A DNA stretch of 64,000 nt from the NCBI RefSeq assembly GCF_018221685.1, contig NZ_JAGJTM010000004.1:624287-688286 (forward strand), given 5' to 3'. This document shows, piece by piece, positions 27,431 through 37,940 of the stretch. This DNA is from Bombella apis. GTDB taxonomy: Bacteria; Pseudomonadota; Alphaproteobacteria; Acetobacterales; Acetobacteraceae. Each line of letters starts with the position of its first letter. Positions within the stretch are counted from its first letter, which is position 1. Both the position numbers and the translations under genes were made by a program. The notes beneath the pieces are model-generated. The model worked only from the letters and a program-made list of their open reading frames with translations. It searched no databases and was not told the origin of the DNA.

Positions 27431-27457
27431 TGGTGCGCTGCTAGAATGAGCGCGATA
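27431..27457 (+). promoter_or_regulatory. Possible degenerate CIRCE/HrcA operator before groES
   Basis: tggtgcgct and agcgcgata flank a 9-base spacer, the CIRCE spacing, and pair in their inner five to six bases (GCGCT/AGCGC). The arms differ much from the CIRCE consensus TTAGCACTC/GAGTGCTAA, so this is a weak call. It sits about 30 bases after the -10 box, where HrcA sites normally lie. Confidence 0.3.
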
Positions 27458-27506
27458 ACCCGGCTGCGCTGCTTTATGGAAGGGCCAGCCTAAAATGGAG
27501 TGATCC

Positions 27507-27797
27507 ATGACGAAGTTTCGTCCCCTTCACGACCGTGTAGTGGTCCGCCGTCTGGACGGTGAAGAAAAAACCGCCGGTGGCATCATCATTCCTGAAACCG
27601 CCAAGGAAAAGCCGATGGAAGGCGAGGTCTTGGCCGTTGGGTCCGGTGCCCGCAATGAGCAGGGTCAGGTCGTGCCGCTGGATGTCAAGGCTGGCGACCG
27701 TGTCCTGTTTGGCAAGTGGTCCGGTACCGAGGTGAAGATCGGCGGTGAAGACCTGCTGATCATGAAAGAGAGCGACATTCTGGGCATCGTCGGCTGA
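27507..27797 (+). CDS. groES: Co-chaperonin GroES
   Basis: A 96-residue GroES, the lid of the GroEL chamber. [38 protein letters not shown] contains the mobile loop (residues about 17-33), and [33 protein letters not shown] is the conserved C-terminal half. Full length. GGAG upstream of the ATG. 54 bases separate it from groEL. Confidence 0.97.
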   Translation: MTKFRPLHDRVVVRRLDGEEKTAGGIIIPETAKEKPMEGEVLAVGSGARNEQGQVVPLDVKAGDRVLFGKWSGTEVKIGGEDLLIMKESDILGIVG

Positions 27798-27827
27798 GGC
27801 CACATTCTCGGACATTTTTCTCTCTGA

Positions 27828-29513
<1,686 letters not shown>

Positions 29514-29528
29514 TCGCTCATCCTTCCC

Positions 29529-29553
29529 CATCCCGGTCACTCTGGCCGGGATG
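29529..29553 (+). terminator. Hairpin after groEL (first)
   Basis: catcccggtc and ggccgggatg pair over 10 bases with one G-T pair and a 5-base loop, 15 bases after the groEL stop. There is no T run; it may protect the mRNA end or attenuate. Confidence 0.5.
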
Positions 29554-29579
29554 GCCTCCTGTCCCGTACAGGCAGAAAG

Positions 29580-29614
29580 AAAAGCCTCGCTCTTTCGGGA
29601 GCGGGGCTTTTTTG
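29580..29614. terminator. Rho-independent terminator between groEL and the DinG-like gene
   Basis: aaaagcctcgctc and gagcggggctttt form a 13-base stem with one G-T pair and a 6-base loop, followed by TT on the plus side and preceded by A-rich DNA on the other, so it can work for both convergent genes. Confidence 0.85.
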
Positions 29615-29618
29615 TGTT

Positions 29619-32612
29619 TTACCTGTTCAGGAAGCCGTCAATGTCTGTCAGTGCTTCGCTCAGCGGTAGACGCTGGACGGGTACGCCATCAGGGAAGGCG
29701 GAGAGAAGGCGGGACGGCATCCGGCTGTCCAGAATGATGAACACGCCCCGGTCATCAGCACGGCGGATGAGACGGCCGAAGGCCTGGCGCAGGCGCATCC
29801 GGGTGATGAGGTCGTCATAGTCACCCGGCCTGCCGCCGGACAGATGGCGGCGGCGTTCCCGGTGTAGGATGTCGGGCCGGGGCCAGGGGGTGCGCTCCAT
29901 CACCACCATGCGGAGGGCCTCTCCGGGAACATCCACGCCATCCCGCATGGCATCCGTGCCCAGCAGGCAGCTGTTCGTCTCGGTACGGAAGACATCCACC
30001 AGCGTGGCGTTGTTCATGGCGTCCACATGCTGGGCGTAGAGGGGGATGTTCTTCATCCCCAGCGGCTCATGGATGCGGCGGTGGACCTCTTTCAGCCGTT
30101 GAATGGCTGTGAAAAGCCCCAGAGCTCCTCCATTGGCGGTTTCAAAAAGAGCCTGAAAGGCCTGCGCCTGTGCTGCCGGGTCCCGTGAGACATCCGTGAT
30201 GATGTAGGCCCGTGTCTGGTGGGCATAGTCGAAGGGACTCATCAAGGCAGCCCGCATGGGGGGCTTGAGGAAATGCGCCGTGCCCAGTCGTCGCTCAGCC
30301 TTTTCCCATCCGGCTTCCCCGTCTTCATCCGGGCTGCGGTCCCGCAGGGTGGCGGAGGTGATGAGCAGCCCGTGCGTGGTGCTTTGCAGGGTGCTGGCGA
30401 AGGGAATGGTCGGGTCCAGCCAGTGGCGGTTCAGGGCAATGTCGTGTCCTCCCTGGAGGAGCCGTGTGGGGGGTAAAGGCTCCCGGTGGATGAAGTCCAC
30501 ATAGGTCGGCAGGCTTGTCTGGGCAACGGGTTGCTCCATGATGGCCCGTACCATGCTGATCCACCCTTGAAGGCGGGAGAGGGCACGGCGATGCAGGCTG
30601 CGTATGGTTCCCTCCAGCCGTTGCTGGAAGGCTGTATCGGGGTCTTCCTCCTGCGCTTCCAGAGCTTCCTGAAGGTGCCGGATGATCCGGTCCAGCGGGG
30701 TGACGATGTCCTGAAGGGCCGTGAGCAGGGTTTCGGCGTGTTCACGCAGCGGGGCGGGTATGGGGTGCAGGTCGCATTCCTGGCGAGGATAATGGCCCTG
30801 CTGGCCGCGGGTCTGCATCTGTATTTCCGCTATGCGGGCATCCAGATGCATGTCCAGCATCTGGAGGAACGCCTCGGCCGGTTGGGGGAGGGACGCTTCC
30901 TCGACCATGGCGAGGGGGAAAGGGTCTTCCTCATCGTCATCAGGCGGGGTGGCAGGCCTGTCTTCCAGCGGGGGGACGTCTGGTGGCGGCGGGGCCATGC
31001 GGGCCTGCCGGGCCTCATGCAGGCGTCCGCTCCAGCCGGGGCGTGGCAGGCCTTTCTGTGTGGCAAGGACAAGCTCCTGAAGGGCATCCTTGAGGGCTGG
31101 CAGGCGCTCCATCAGGTCTTCCATGCGGCGCATCAGGCCACGGGCACGGGAGCGGCTCCCCTCAGCCCCGAGTATCCAGCGGCGCAGGTCGGCTGCTTCC
31201 AGTCCGGAGAAGACCAGAGAGAAGGCACTGTCTGCTGCATCAGGGATATGATGGCCTTCATCAAAGACATAACGGGTGGGGACGCCATTTTCGTCTGCCA
31301 GATTGCCGGGTGCCATGTCCTGCGGCAGCATGGCGTTCCACGCTGCCTGGGACAGGACGAGCGCATGGTTGGCGATGACGAACCGGGCATGTTGTGCACG
31401 GCGTATGCCATGCTCGATGAAGCAGCTCTGATAATGCGGGCAGGCGGAATGGATGCACTCGCCCCGCCGGTCGGCAATCATGTTCAGCAGCCCGGGCTGG
31501 AACAGGTCCCCGAACCAGCCGGGAAGGTCGCCCCCCATCAGGTCGCCATCTTCCGTGGTCTCGGCCCAGAGAGCGAGAAAGACCAGCGGGATGAGGCCAG
31601 GCTGCGCCTGTGGCTGGCGGTTGAGAAGGGCGGTGGTGATATCTTCCAGGTTCAGGAGGCAGAGATAGTTTTCCCGCCCCTTGCGGATGACGGCAAGTTT
31701 ATGCCGTTCTGTCGGATCGGGGTAAAGACGGGTCAGTTCCTGTTCGATCTGCCGTTGCAGATGGCGGGTATAGGTACTGACCCAGACAGCTCCGTCATTC
31801 TTTTCGGCCCAGAGGCTGGCCGGGGCGATGTAGCCCATTGTCTTGCCCGTGCCGGTACCCGCCTCGGCCAGCATGATGTTGGGGGCATTGGCGACATCCC
31901 GGGGGGTGAAGGCGTAGCTGGTGGCCGAGGCAAAATCGGCCTGACCGGGGCGGGGTTCTGCATGCCTGCCCAGCAGGGCGGAAAGACGCCTGCGGGCTTC
32001 CTGCTGGCTGACTGGCTGGCTGCCAGCAGGGGGACGGGGCGCACGCTCCTCCCATTGGGGCAGGCGCCGCCATATTTTCAGGGCATCAATTTCTCTGGAT
32101 CGTCCCGAAGATGCAGAGGGAGGAGGCAGGGCCTCTTTCACGATGTCGTGCCAGCTCCATCCGGCCTGGTCCAGAGTGGGCAGCAGAAGGTGGAGCGTGG
32201 CGATTTTCTGGGAAGGCTGTCCTGACAGCTCATCCAGAAGGTGCTGGGCAATACGGTAGAGACTGTCGGCCTGTAGGGGAGCTGTATCCGTCGGTTCTGC
32301 AAGGCCCAGCTCCAGGGCGAGGCCACGGGCTGTCGGGGTCACGCTCCGGGCCGGATGGACGAGAAGGAAGAGTTCCAGCAGGTCCAGCCAGGGAGCGGGA
32401 GGAGGTTCCGGGGGCAGTTCCAGCAGGCGGAGCGTGGCAGGCCCGTGGATGAGCAGCGGCGGCGGCAGCTGGCGGAGCATGTCCCGGACTTCGGCAAGGG
32501 GAATGTCCAGCACCTCACCATCAGGCGTGATGAGGGAGGAGAGGCCATGTCGTGCGATCAGGGCTGGCGCATCAAGGTAGGAGCGGAACAGGCTGGGCAT
32601 GCTCCAACTCAT
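29619..32612 (-). CDS. DinG/XPD-like ATP-dependent DNA helicase
   Basis: A 997-residue superfamily 2 helicase. The first 220 residues form a region not shared with classical DinG. The helicase core follows: LAEAGTGTGKTMGYIAPA (Walker A), a cysteine cluster fitting a 4Fe-4S site (a Cys after GRENYL, then CIHSACPHYQSC), IANHALV, the DEGHH box (motif II), and motif VI as LRQAFGRLIRRADDRG near the C terminus. It is predicted to unwind DNA 5'-3', perhaps at R-loops or damaged forks. It is longer than E. coli DinG (about 715 residues) because of the N-terminal region and an insertion rich in Pro and Asp (about residues 545-600). Convergent with groESL, divergent from LysRS. Confidence 0.88.
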   Translation of the reverse strand: MSWSMPSLFRSYLDAPALIARHGLSSLITPDGEVLDIPLAEVRDMLRQLPPPLLIHGPATLRLLELPPEPPPAPWLDLLELFLLVHPARSVTPTARGLALELGLAEPTDTAPLQADSLYRIAQHLLDELSGQPSQKIATLHLLLPTLDQAGWSWHDIVKEALPPPSASSGRSREIDALKIWRRLPQWEERAPRPPAGSQPVSQQEARRRLSALLGRHAEPRPGQADFASATSYAFTPRDVANAPNIMLAEAGTGTGKTMGYIAPASLWAEKNDGAVWVSTYTRHLQRQIEQELTRLYPDPTERHKLAVIRKGRENYLCLLNLEDITTALLNRQPQAQPGLIPLVFLALWAETTEDGDLMGGDLPGWFGDLFQPGLLNMIADRRGECIHSACPHYQSCFIEHGIRRAQHARFVIANHALVLSQAAWNAMLPQDMAPGNLADENGVPTRYVFDEGHHIPDAADSAFSLVFSGLEAADLRRWILGAEGSRSRARGLMRRMEDLMERLPALKDALQELVLATQKGLPRPGWSGRLHEARQARMAPPPPDVPPLEDRPATPPDDDEEDPFPLAMVEEASLPQPAEAFLQMLDMHLDARIAEIQMQTRGQQGHYPRQECDLHPIPAPLREHAETLLTALQDIVTPLDRIIRHLQEALEAQEEDPDTAFQQRLEGTIRSLHRRALSRLQGWISMVRAIMEQPVAQTSLPTYVDFIHREPLPPTRLLQGGHDIALNRHWLDPTIPFASTLQSTTHGLLITSATLRDRSPDEDGEAGWEKAERRLGTAHFLKPPMRAALMSPFDYAHQTRAYIITDVSRDPAAQAQAFQALFETANGGALGLFTAIQRLKEVHRRIHEPLGMKNIPLYAQHVDAMNNATLVDVFRTETNSCLLGTDAMRDGVDVPGEALRMVVMERTPWPRPDILHRERRRHLSGGRPGDYDDLITRMRLRQAFGRLIRRADDRGVFIILDSRMPSRLLSAFPDGVPVQRLPLSEALTDIDGFLNR

Positions 32613-32706
32613 ACACAGGAAGTCCCCCTTCTGCGAGGGGAAAGCAGTGCACGCTCCGCCTGCATACTTGACCAGAGGGGGGAGGGTTCATAATTAACGT
32701 AGTCTT

Positions 32707-34329
32707 ATGCAGAACAAAACGCCTTCTCCCCAGAATGATTCGTCTTTCCCCAAGCTCTGGCCGTTTGAGGAAGCCCGTAAACTGGCCGCCCGTGTGGCAG
32801 ACAGGGACCCCAGCAAACCGGTTCTGATGGAGACAGGCTATGGGCCTTCCGGCCTGCCGCATATCGGTACGTTCGGCGAAGTGGCCCGGACGACATGGGT
32901 CCGGCAGGCTTTTGAGAAGCTGACAGGTCGCCAGACCCGTCTTCTGGCCTTTTCTGATGACATGGATGCCCTGCGCAAGGTGCCGGGCAATGTCCCCCAG
33001 CAGGAGATGCTGGCTGAGCATCTTGGCCTGCCGCTCTCCCGTATTCCCGATCCGTTTGGTACGCATGAGAGTTTTGCGGCGCACAACAATGCCCGCCTGC
33101 GCCAGTTCCTTGATGCGTTCGGGTTCGATTATGAATTTGCTTCTGCAACCGATTACTACACGTCCGGCATCTTCGATGCGGCGCTGAAGCGTGTTCTGGA
33201 AGAGCATGACCGCATCATCGAGGTGATCGCTCCCACGCTGGGCAAGGAACGGCGGGCGACCTATTCCCCCGTGCTGCCGATCCATCCCGAGACGGGCCGT
33301 GTCATGCAGGTGCCCATCATCAGCGTGAACCCGGAAGCCGGGACAGTCGTCTGGAAGGACGAGGACGGGAAGAGCTTTGAGACATCCGTCTATGGCGGAC
33401 AGGCCAAGATGCAGTGGAAGGCCGACTGGGCCATGCGCTGGTATGCTCTGGGTGTCGATTATGAGATGTCCGGCAAGGACCTCATCGACAGCGTGAAGCT
33501 TTCCTCCAAGATATGCCGCATTCTTGGCAGTGAGCCACCGCTGAACCTGACCTATGAGCTGTTCCTCGATGCCAATGGGCAGAAGATCAGCAAGTCCAAG
33601 GGAAATGGCCTCTCCGTGGAGGAATGGCTGAGGTACGGCCCGTCGGAGAGTCTGGCTCATTACATGTTCCAGCAGCCGACCCGTGCCAAAAGGCTCTATA
33701 CGGACATGATCCCCAGAGCCACGGATGAATATCTGGCCCTCGTGCAGAAGGGTGAGCAGCAGAGTGCAGAGGAGTTCCTTTCCAATCCGGTATGGTTCAT
33801 CCATGAAGGGAAACTGCGCCCGCAGGATACCAGCCCGGTTTCCTTCACAGCCCTGCTGAATCTGGCCAGCGTGGCCAATGCCCGGGAAGTGGAGACACTC
33901 TGGAAGTTCCTGCGGCGTTATGATTCCAGCCTGTCGCCAGAGACACATCCTTATGTGGCACGGCTGGTGCAGCACGCTCTGGATTACTTCAATGAGCGTG
34001 TCCGTCCGACCAAGGTGTTCCGTGCTCCGACGGAGACAGAGCGCAAAGGTCTGGAAGACCTCGCAGCAACGCTGAAGACGGTGCCGGACAATGCGACCCC
34101 GGATGATGTGCAGAATGTCGTATTTGAGGTCGGCAAGCGTCACTTTGCCAAGCCGGAGCTGCGGTCCTGGTTCGGGTGCCTGTATGAGGTGCTTCTGGGG
34201 CAGAAAGAGGGCCCCCGCTTCGGCATTTTTGCGGCTTTGTTTGGCCTGAAGGAGACTGTTGCCCTCATTGATGAGGCTCTGGCACGTCCTGTTGGGCCTG
34301 CCGGGGCAACGGAGGAAACCAGAGGCTGA
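32707..34329 (+). CDS. lysS: Lysyl-tRNA synthetase, class I
   Basis: A 540-residue class I LysRS, the type found in archaea, spirochaetes and many alphaproteobacteria in place of the usual class II enzyme. The HIGH motif is HIGTFG (about residues 52-57), the KMSKS motif is KISKSKGNG (about 296-304), and GPSGLPHIG and the C-terminal anticodon-binding region are family-typical. It charges tRNA-Lys. Only three bases separate its stop from an MprF-like gene, which uses lysyl-tRNA in intact form, so the pairing makes functional sense. No strong Shine-Dalgarno sequence precedes the ATG. Confidence 0.95.
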   Translation: MQNKTPSPQNDSSFPKLWPFEEARKLAARVADRDPSKPVLMETGYGPSGLPHIGTFGEVARTTWVRQAFEKLTGRQTRLLAFSDDMDALRKVPGNVPQQEMLAEHLGLPLSRIPDPFGTHESFAAHNNARLRQFLDAFGFDYEFASATDYYTSGIFDAALKRVLEEHDRIIEVIAPTLGKERRATYSPVLPIHPETGRVMQVPIISVNPEAGTVVWKDEDGKSFETSVYGGQAKMQWKADWAMRWYALGVDYEMSGKDLIDSVKLSSKICRILGSEPPLNLTYELFLDANGQKISKSKGNGLSVEEWLRYGPSESLAHYMFQQPTRAKRLYTDMIPRATDEYLALVQKGEQQSAEEFLSNPVWFIHEGKLRPQDTSPVSFTALLNLASVANAREVETLWKFLRRYDSSLSPETHPYVARLVQHALDYFNERVRPTKVFRAPTETERKGLEDLAATLKTVPDNATPDDVQNVVFEVGKRHFAKPELRSWFGCLYEVLLGQKEGPRFGIFAALFGLKETVALIDEALARPVGPAGATEETRG

Positions 34330-34332
34330 GGC

Positions 34333-36372
34333 ATGACAGCTCCCTCCGGTATGCCAGATGGTGCGGATGCCTCTCCGTCACTTGCTGACGGACGGCTGCG
34401 GCGTTTTCTGACGCGTCTGCCGGCCATGGTGGGGCTGGTCCTGCTCATTTTTGCGGGGCTGGTGATCTGGCGGGAGCTTCAGCATCTGTCCCTCCAGCAG
34501 GTGATGGCGGGGCTTCATGCCATTCCTGCCGCCGCCTTGTGGAAGGGGGCCGGGGCAACCATTCTTTCTTATGCCATCCTGTCTTTCTACGATGGTCTGG
34601 CCTGTCATCATGTGCAGGCGGGCATTTCGTGGCGGCGGTCAGCCTTTGTGGCGTTCTGTTCCTATGTCCTGTCCCATAATCTTGGGTGCGCAGCCATTTC
34701 GGGCACGGCTGTGCGCTACAGGCTCTATCGTAACTGGGGTGTGCCGGGGATCAAGATTGCGGCCATCGTGGCGTTCTGTTCCGTCACCTACTGGCTGGGG
34801 ATGCTGGGGCTTGTGGGGTTCATCCTGCTGGCCCAGCCGGGCATTATTCCTTATGTCCGTCATCTGCCGCCCTGGGTAACTGATCTTGGGGGAGCAGCCT
34901 GTTTCTCTGTCCTGCTGGCCTATGTGCTTCTGCCCTGCTGGAAGCAGGAAGTGCATATTGGCAGGTGGACATTGCGGTTTCCAGACTGGCGGATCGGGCT
35001 GGGGCAGATCCTGTCCAGCATGGCGGACATGTCTGCTACCGCCCTGATCGCCTGGTGTGTGCTGGATACGCTGCCCAATGGGAGCGGCCTGACATTTGGC
35101 GGGTTTCTGGCCATCTATATCGGGGCTTACACGGCCGGTCTGCTGGCCAATGTTCCGGGTGGGCTGGGAGTGTTCGACAGCACCATGCTGCTGGCGCTGT
35201 CCCCGTGGTTTTCCGTGCCGCACATCATGGCAGGGATTCTGGTTTTTCGCCTGTTCTATTACATCATTCCCCTGCTTCTGGCGGGTGCCATGTTTGCCGG
35301 GCATGAGCTGTTCATAAAAGGGGCACCTTTGCTGGCCCGGTTTGGCAGGACCGTGGAGCACAGCCAGAGTCTGCGTTCATCTGAAGCGGATTTCGCCACG
35401 ATCGTTGCCACGGGCAGTCAGGCCGTGCTGGGCATCGTCATCGTGGTTTATGCCCTTCTGGCACCATTGCCTCCGTTCCATTCTTTCTGGAGTGCGGTCC
35501 TTCTTCAGGGCGCCGCTTTTCTGCTGACCCTCATCGGGGTGATGCTCGTCGGCCTGTCTCTGGGGCTGTCCCAGCGGGTGGCGTTGGCCTGGCGGCTTTC
35601 TGTCGGGGCTCTGTCCATCACGCTGGTGATCCTGACCGTAAGGCAGGCCCATTGGGTGGCTTTTCTTGTCGTGCTGGCCGTGTTGTTCGTTTTGCTGCCA
35701 TTCCGCAAGACCTATTACAGGCAGGCTTACTGGCGGGTAGAGCCGTTTTCTCCTTTTGTTCTGGCGCCATTCTCGCTCTGGCTGTGCGGGTTGGCCGGTG
35801 TCAGCTGGATCGCCCGTCAGCGGCATCTCGGGCATGTCTGGTGGCGTTCTATGGTTCATGATGCCCATACGGCGGTCGGGCGCTGGTTTCTCGGTGGTGC
35901 GGCCGTGTGCTGTCTGCTGGGGCTGTGGTTTGCCCTGAGGAAAGCACGGCTGCATCTTCTCCCATGGAACATGGATGCCCGGGTGCAGTACGCCTGCCTT
36001 CAGGATTCAGCAGAGGCTCTTTCCCTGCCGTGTGAGCGCCTTTTCGTGCCTGATGGCATGTTGTCGGATGCAACGGGGAAGGCTGCCTGCGCGGTGGTCC
36101 GGCTGAAGCCTTTCCTGCTGTCGGAGCCAGTGCTCCTGTGTCTGGGCGGAGCCGTGGGGGCACGGGGACAGCGGGGTGGTGCTGTCTGGCGGCTGCGGGA
36201 TTACGCCGTGCAGGAGGGGTGCCAGCTGGCCGTCCTTCAGCAGGGAGCACGGCAGGCGGACATCTACGCCTCTTTCGGCCTTGGTCTTTTTTCTCTTGAA
36301 GGCGACGAGGGATGGTTTCTTGTCTGCCGGCCGGAAGATTATCACGCCCTGAAGCTGCTGCTGGGCCTTTAG
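34333..36372 (+). CDS. MprF-like lysylphosphatidylglycerol flippase with truncated synthase domain
   Basis: A 679-residue membrane protein. Residues about 30-540 are the MprF flippase region with about 13 helices (ISGTAVRYRLYRNWG, LLANVPGGLGVFDSTML, FRLFYYIIPLLLAG are typical). The cytoplasmic part (about 547-679) matches only the first GNAT-like half of the DUF2156 synthase domain: LCLGGAVGARGQRGGAVWRLRDYA aligns with the VALGDPVG...LIWRFRELA element, and the protein stops soon after YASFGLGLFSLEGDEGW. The second half, which in full MprF carries the transferase site, is absent, and the next gene on the other strand overlaps the stop, so no remnant is left. It may still flip lipids. It follows class I LysRS by three bases. 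Confidence 0.82.
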   Translation: MTAPSGMPDGADASPSLADGRLRRFLTRLPAMVGLVLLIFAGLVIWRELQHLSLQQVMAGLHAIPAAALWKGAGATILSYAILSFYDGLACHHVQAGISWRRSAFVAFCSYVLSHNLGCAAISGTAVRYRLYRNWGVPGIKIAAIVAFCSVTYWLGMLGLVGFILLAQPGIIPYVRHLPPWVTDLGGAACFSVLLAYVLLPCWKQEVHIGRWTLRFPDWRIGLGQILSSMADMSATALIAWCVLDTLPNGSGLTFGGFLAIYIGAYTAGLLANVPGGLGVFDSTMLLALSPWFSVPHIMAGILVFRLFYYIIPLLLAGAMFAGHELFIKGAPLLARFGRTVEHSQSLRSSEADFATIVATGSQAVLGIVIVVYALLAPLPPFHSFWSAVLLQGAAFLLTLIGVMLVGLSLGLSQRVALAWRLSVGALSITLVILTVRQAHWVAFLVVLAVLFVLLPFRKTYYRQAYWRVEPFSPFVLAPFSLWLCGLAGVSWIARQRHLGHVWWRSMVHDAHTAVGRWFLGGAAVCCLLGLWFALRKARLHLLPWNMDARVQYACLQDSAEALSLPCERLFVPDGMLSDATGKAACAVVRLKPFLLSEPVLLCLGGAVGARGQRGGAVWRLRDYAVQEGCQLAVLQQGARQADIYASFGLGLFSLEGDEGWFLVCRPEDYHALKLLLGL

Positions 36373-36962
36373 AAAAACCCGTTTTCCTCATCAGCCAGAA
36401 GAGGGCTGACGTGCGGCAGGGCAAGTCCCGGCTGGGCCGGGTAGGCTTCCAGAATCTGGAGATGGGGGCCGGTGCCAGAAGGCAGATGCTCTACCAGACT
36501 GATGTGGTCTACTGTCATTTCAGAGCTGTGAAAGAGGTTGTGCCGCTGTATCCATGGGATGAGATCGGTCGGGGAGGCCGGTTCCAGCCAGGCAATGGTC
36601 ACTTCCGGGACGACGGCACGGCGGGGCAGGGAGAGGCCTGCGCGGCGGAGGGTGCTGGCAAGCCGCTTCTGCAAGGCAAGCAGCGGAGCCTGCGGAGTGA
36701 GGCTGACTGTCAGCCGGTCTTCCATCTCTCCCATCTGATGGCCGACCTGATGGAGGGCCAGAGAGAAAGGTTCCCATCGCAGGTGGGACAGGGTCATGTC
36801 CAGCTCCTCCATCTCGTGGCGGCTGTTTAGGTGGCCAAGGGGCTGGAGGGGGATCAGACACTGTTCTGCCGGTGACCAGCGGACATCATCCAGACTGCCA
36901 CGCAGCAGGCCAAGTTCTGCCTGTATGGTGGGGGACAGCGTGAGGGCGAGGGAAAGATTCAT
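36369..36962 (-). CDS. 2H-phosphoesterase-fold protein (LigT/ThpR-like) lacking both catalytic motifs
   Basis: A 197-residue protein related in layout to 2'-5' RNA ligase/cyclic phosphodiesterases. The line LDDVRWSPAEQ...LG corresponds to the family's W-x-P-x-x-x-x-H-x-T-L-x-F-L-G segment, but the first HxT motif reads Leu36-Ile37-Pro38. The second reads Glu120-Val121-Thr122 in VVPEVTIAWL, where active enzymes have HVT. Both histidines are therefore missing, and it is unlikely to hydrolyse cyclic phosphates. GGGAGG is upstream of the ATG. Its stop overlaps the end of the MprF-like gene by four bases in convergent orientation. The family assignment is by pattern only. Confidence 0.6.
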   Translation of the reverse strand: MNLSLALTLSPTIQAELGLLRGSLDDVRWSPAEQCLIPLQPLGHLNSRHEMEELDMTLSHLRWEPFSLALHQVGHQMGEMEDRLTVSLTPQAPLLALQKRLASTLRRAGLSLPRRAVVPEVTIAWLEPASPTDLIPWIQRHNLFHSSEMTVDHISLVEHLPSGTGPHLQILEAYPAQPGLALPHVSPLLADEENGFF

Positions 36963-37116
36963 GGGGCCTCCCGCAAATCAGGGAGATTAACAAAAAGAAA
37001 GTCAGGGTCTTGTCCTGAATTCTTGACTTGGGAAGAAACTACCCCACATTCTACGGGAACGATAGGGGCGGGCCCAGTGAGTCCCCCCTGAAGACTTATC
37101 GCAGCAAGTGGATATC

Positions 37117-37881
37117 ATGGCTTTCCATTCCGATTACGAGACAACACGAGGACAGGCGGCTGCCGCTTTTGATGCGGGTCTGCGGGCTTACATGCTGCGT
37201 GTCTACAACTGGATGGCTCTTGCTCTGGGGATAACGGGGGTGACGGCCTATGCCGTGGTCCATACGTCGCTCCGGGCGCTGTTCTTTCATGTCGTGCAGA
37301 GAGGGGATGCTTTTGCGCTGGCTCCGACCGGACTGGGGATGGTGAGTGTTTTCGCCCCTCTGGCCTTTGTCATGGTGCTGTCCTTTGGTGTGAACCGTCT
37401 CTCCCGTTCGACAGTGCAGCTTCTGTTTGTGCTGTTCAGCGTGGCCATGGGCGTCAGCATGGCATCGCTGCTTCTGGCCTACACAGGGTCTTCTGTTGTC
37501 CGGACATTCTTTATTGCCGCCTCCCTGTATGGCGTCATGTCTCTCTGGGGGTATGTGACGAACCGGTCCCTCATGGGGATGGGGTCGTTCCTGACGATGG
37601 GGCTGATAGGTCTGGTGATCGCTTCTCTGGTCAACATGTTCATCCCGGCCCATGGGCTGACAGTGGCCATATCTTTCATCGGGGTGCTGCTGTTCACGGG
37701 GCTGACAGCTTATGACACCCAGCGCATCAAGCTTTCCTATCAGCAGTATGCGTCTGTCCTTCCGGCTGAAGAGACGGGGAAGATGGGGATCTATGATGCC
37801 CTGACGATGTATCTGAATTTTGTAAATCTCTTTCAGTTCCTGCTGCAGTTTACAGGAACAAGATCTGGTGGGCGCGATTGA
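37117..37881 (+). CDS. Bax inhibitor-1/YccA family membrane protein
   Basis: A 254-residue protein with seven predicted helices. Family features: RAYMLRVYNWMALALGITGVTAYAV near the start, the SLWGYVTNRSLMGMGSFLTMGLIG segment, ISFIGVLLFTGLTAYDTQRIK with the conserved Asp, and ALTMYLNFVNLFQFLLQFTG at the end. Bacterial members act in membrane protein quality control (YccA with FtsH) or as pH-sensitive calcium leak channels (BsYetJ). The start at 37117 is the first ATG; a GTG at 37108 is in frame. Confidence 0.93.
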   Translation: MAFHSDYETTRGQAAAAFDAGLRAYMLRVYNWMALALGITGVTAYAVVHTSLRALFFHVVQRGDAFALAPTGLGMVSVFAPLAFVMVLSFGVNRLSRSTVQLLFVLFSVAMGVSMASLLLAYTGSSVVRTFFIAASLYGVMSLWGYVTNRSLMGMGSFLTMGLIGLVIASLVNMFIPAHGLTVAISFIGVLLFTGLTAYDTQRIKLSYQQYASVLPAEETGKMGIYDALTMYLNFVNLFQFLLQFTGTRSGGRD

Positions 37882-37917
37882 TCCACTGATGAGTCGGGTC
37901 AGTGCCCTGACAGGAAG

Positions 37918-37940
37918 AGGAGCCTCCGGGCTCCTTTTTT
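37918..37940 (+). terminator. Rho-independent terminator after the Bax-inhibitor gene
   Basis: aggagcc-tccg-ggctcct is a perfect 7-base stem with a tetraloop, followed by six T. Confidence 0.88.

Larger units (their letters stand above)
27185..27506. other. Intergenic region between the SDR gene and groES
   Basis: 322 bases hold the leader of the SDR gene on the minus side and the groESL promoter region on the plus side (heat-shock promoter and a possible HrcA operator, listed separately). I see no gene. Confidence 0.6.

Noticed and set aside
30486..32225. Long plus-strand frame opposite the DinG-like helicase
   Set aside because: No motifs; complementary to a clear helicase.
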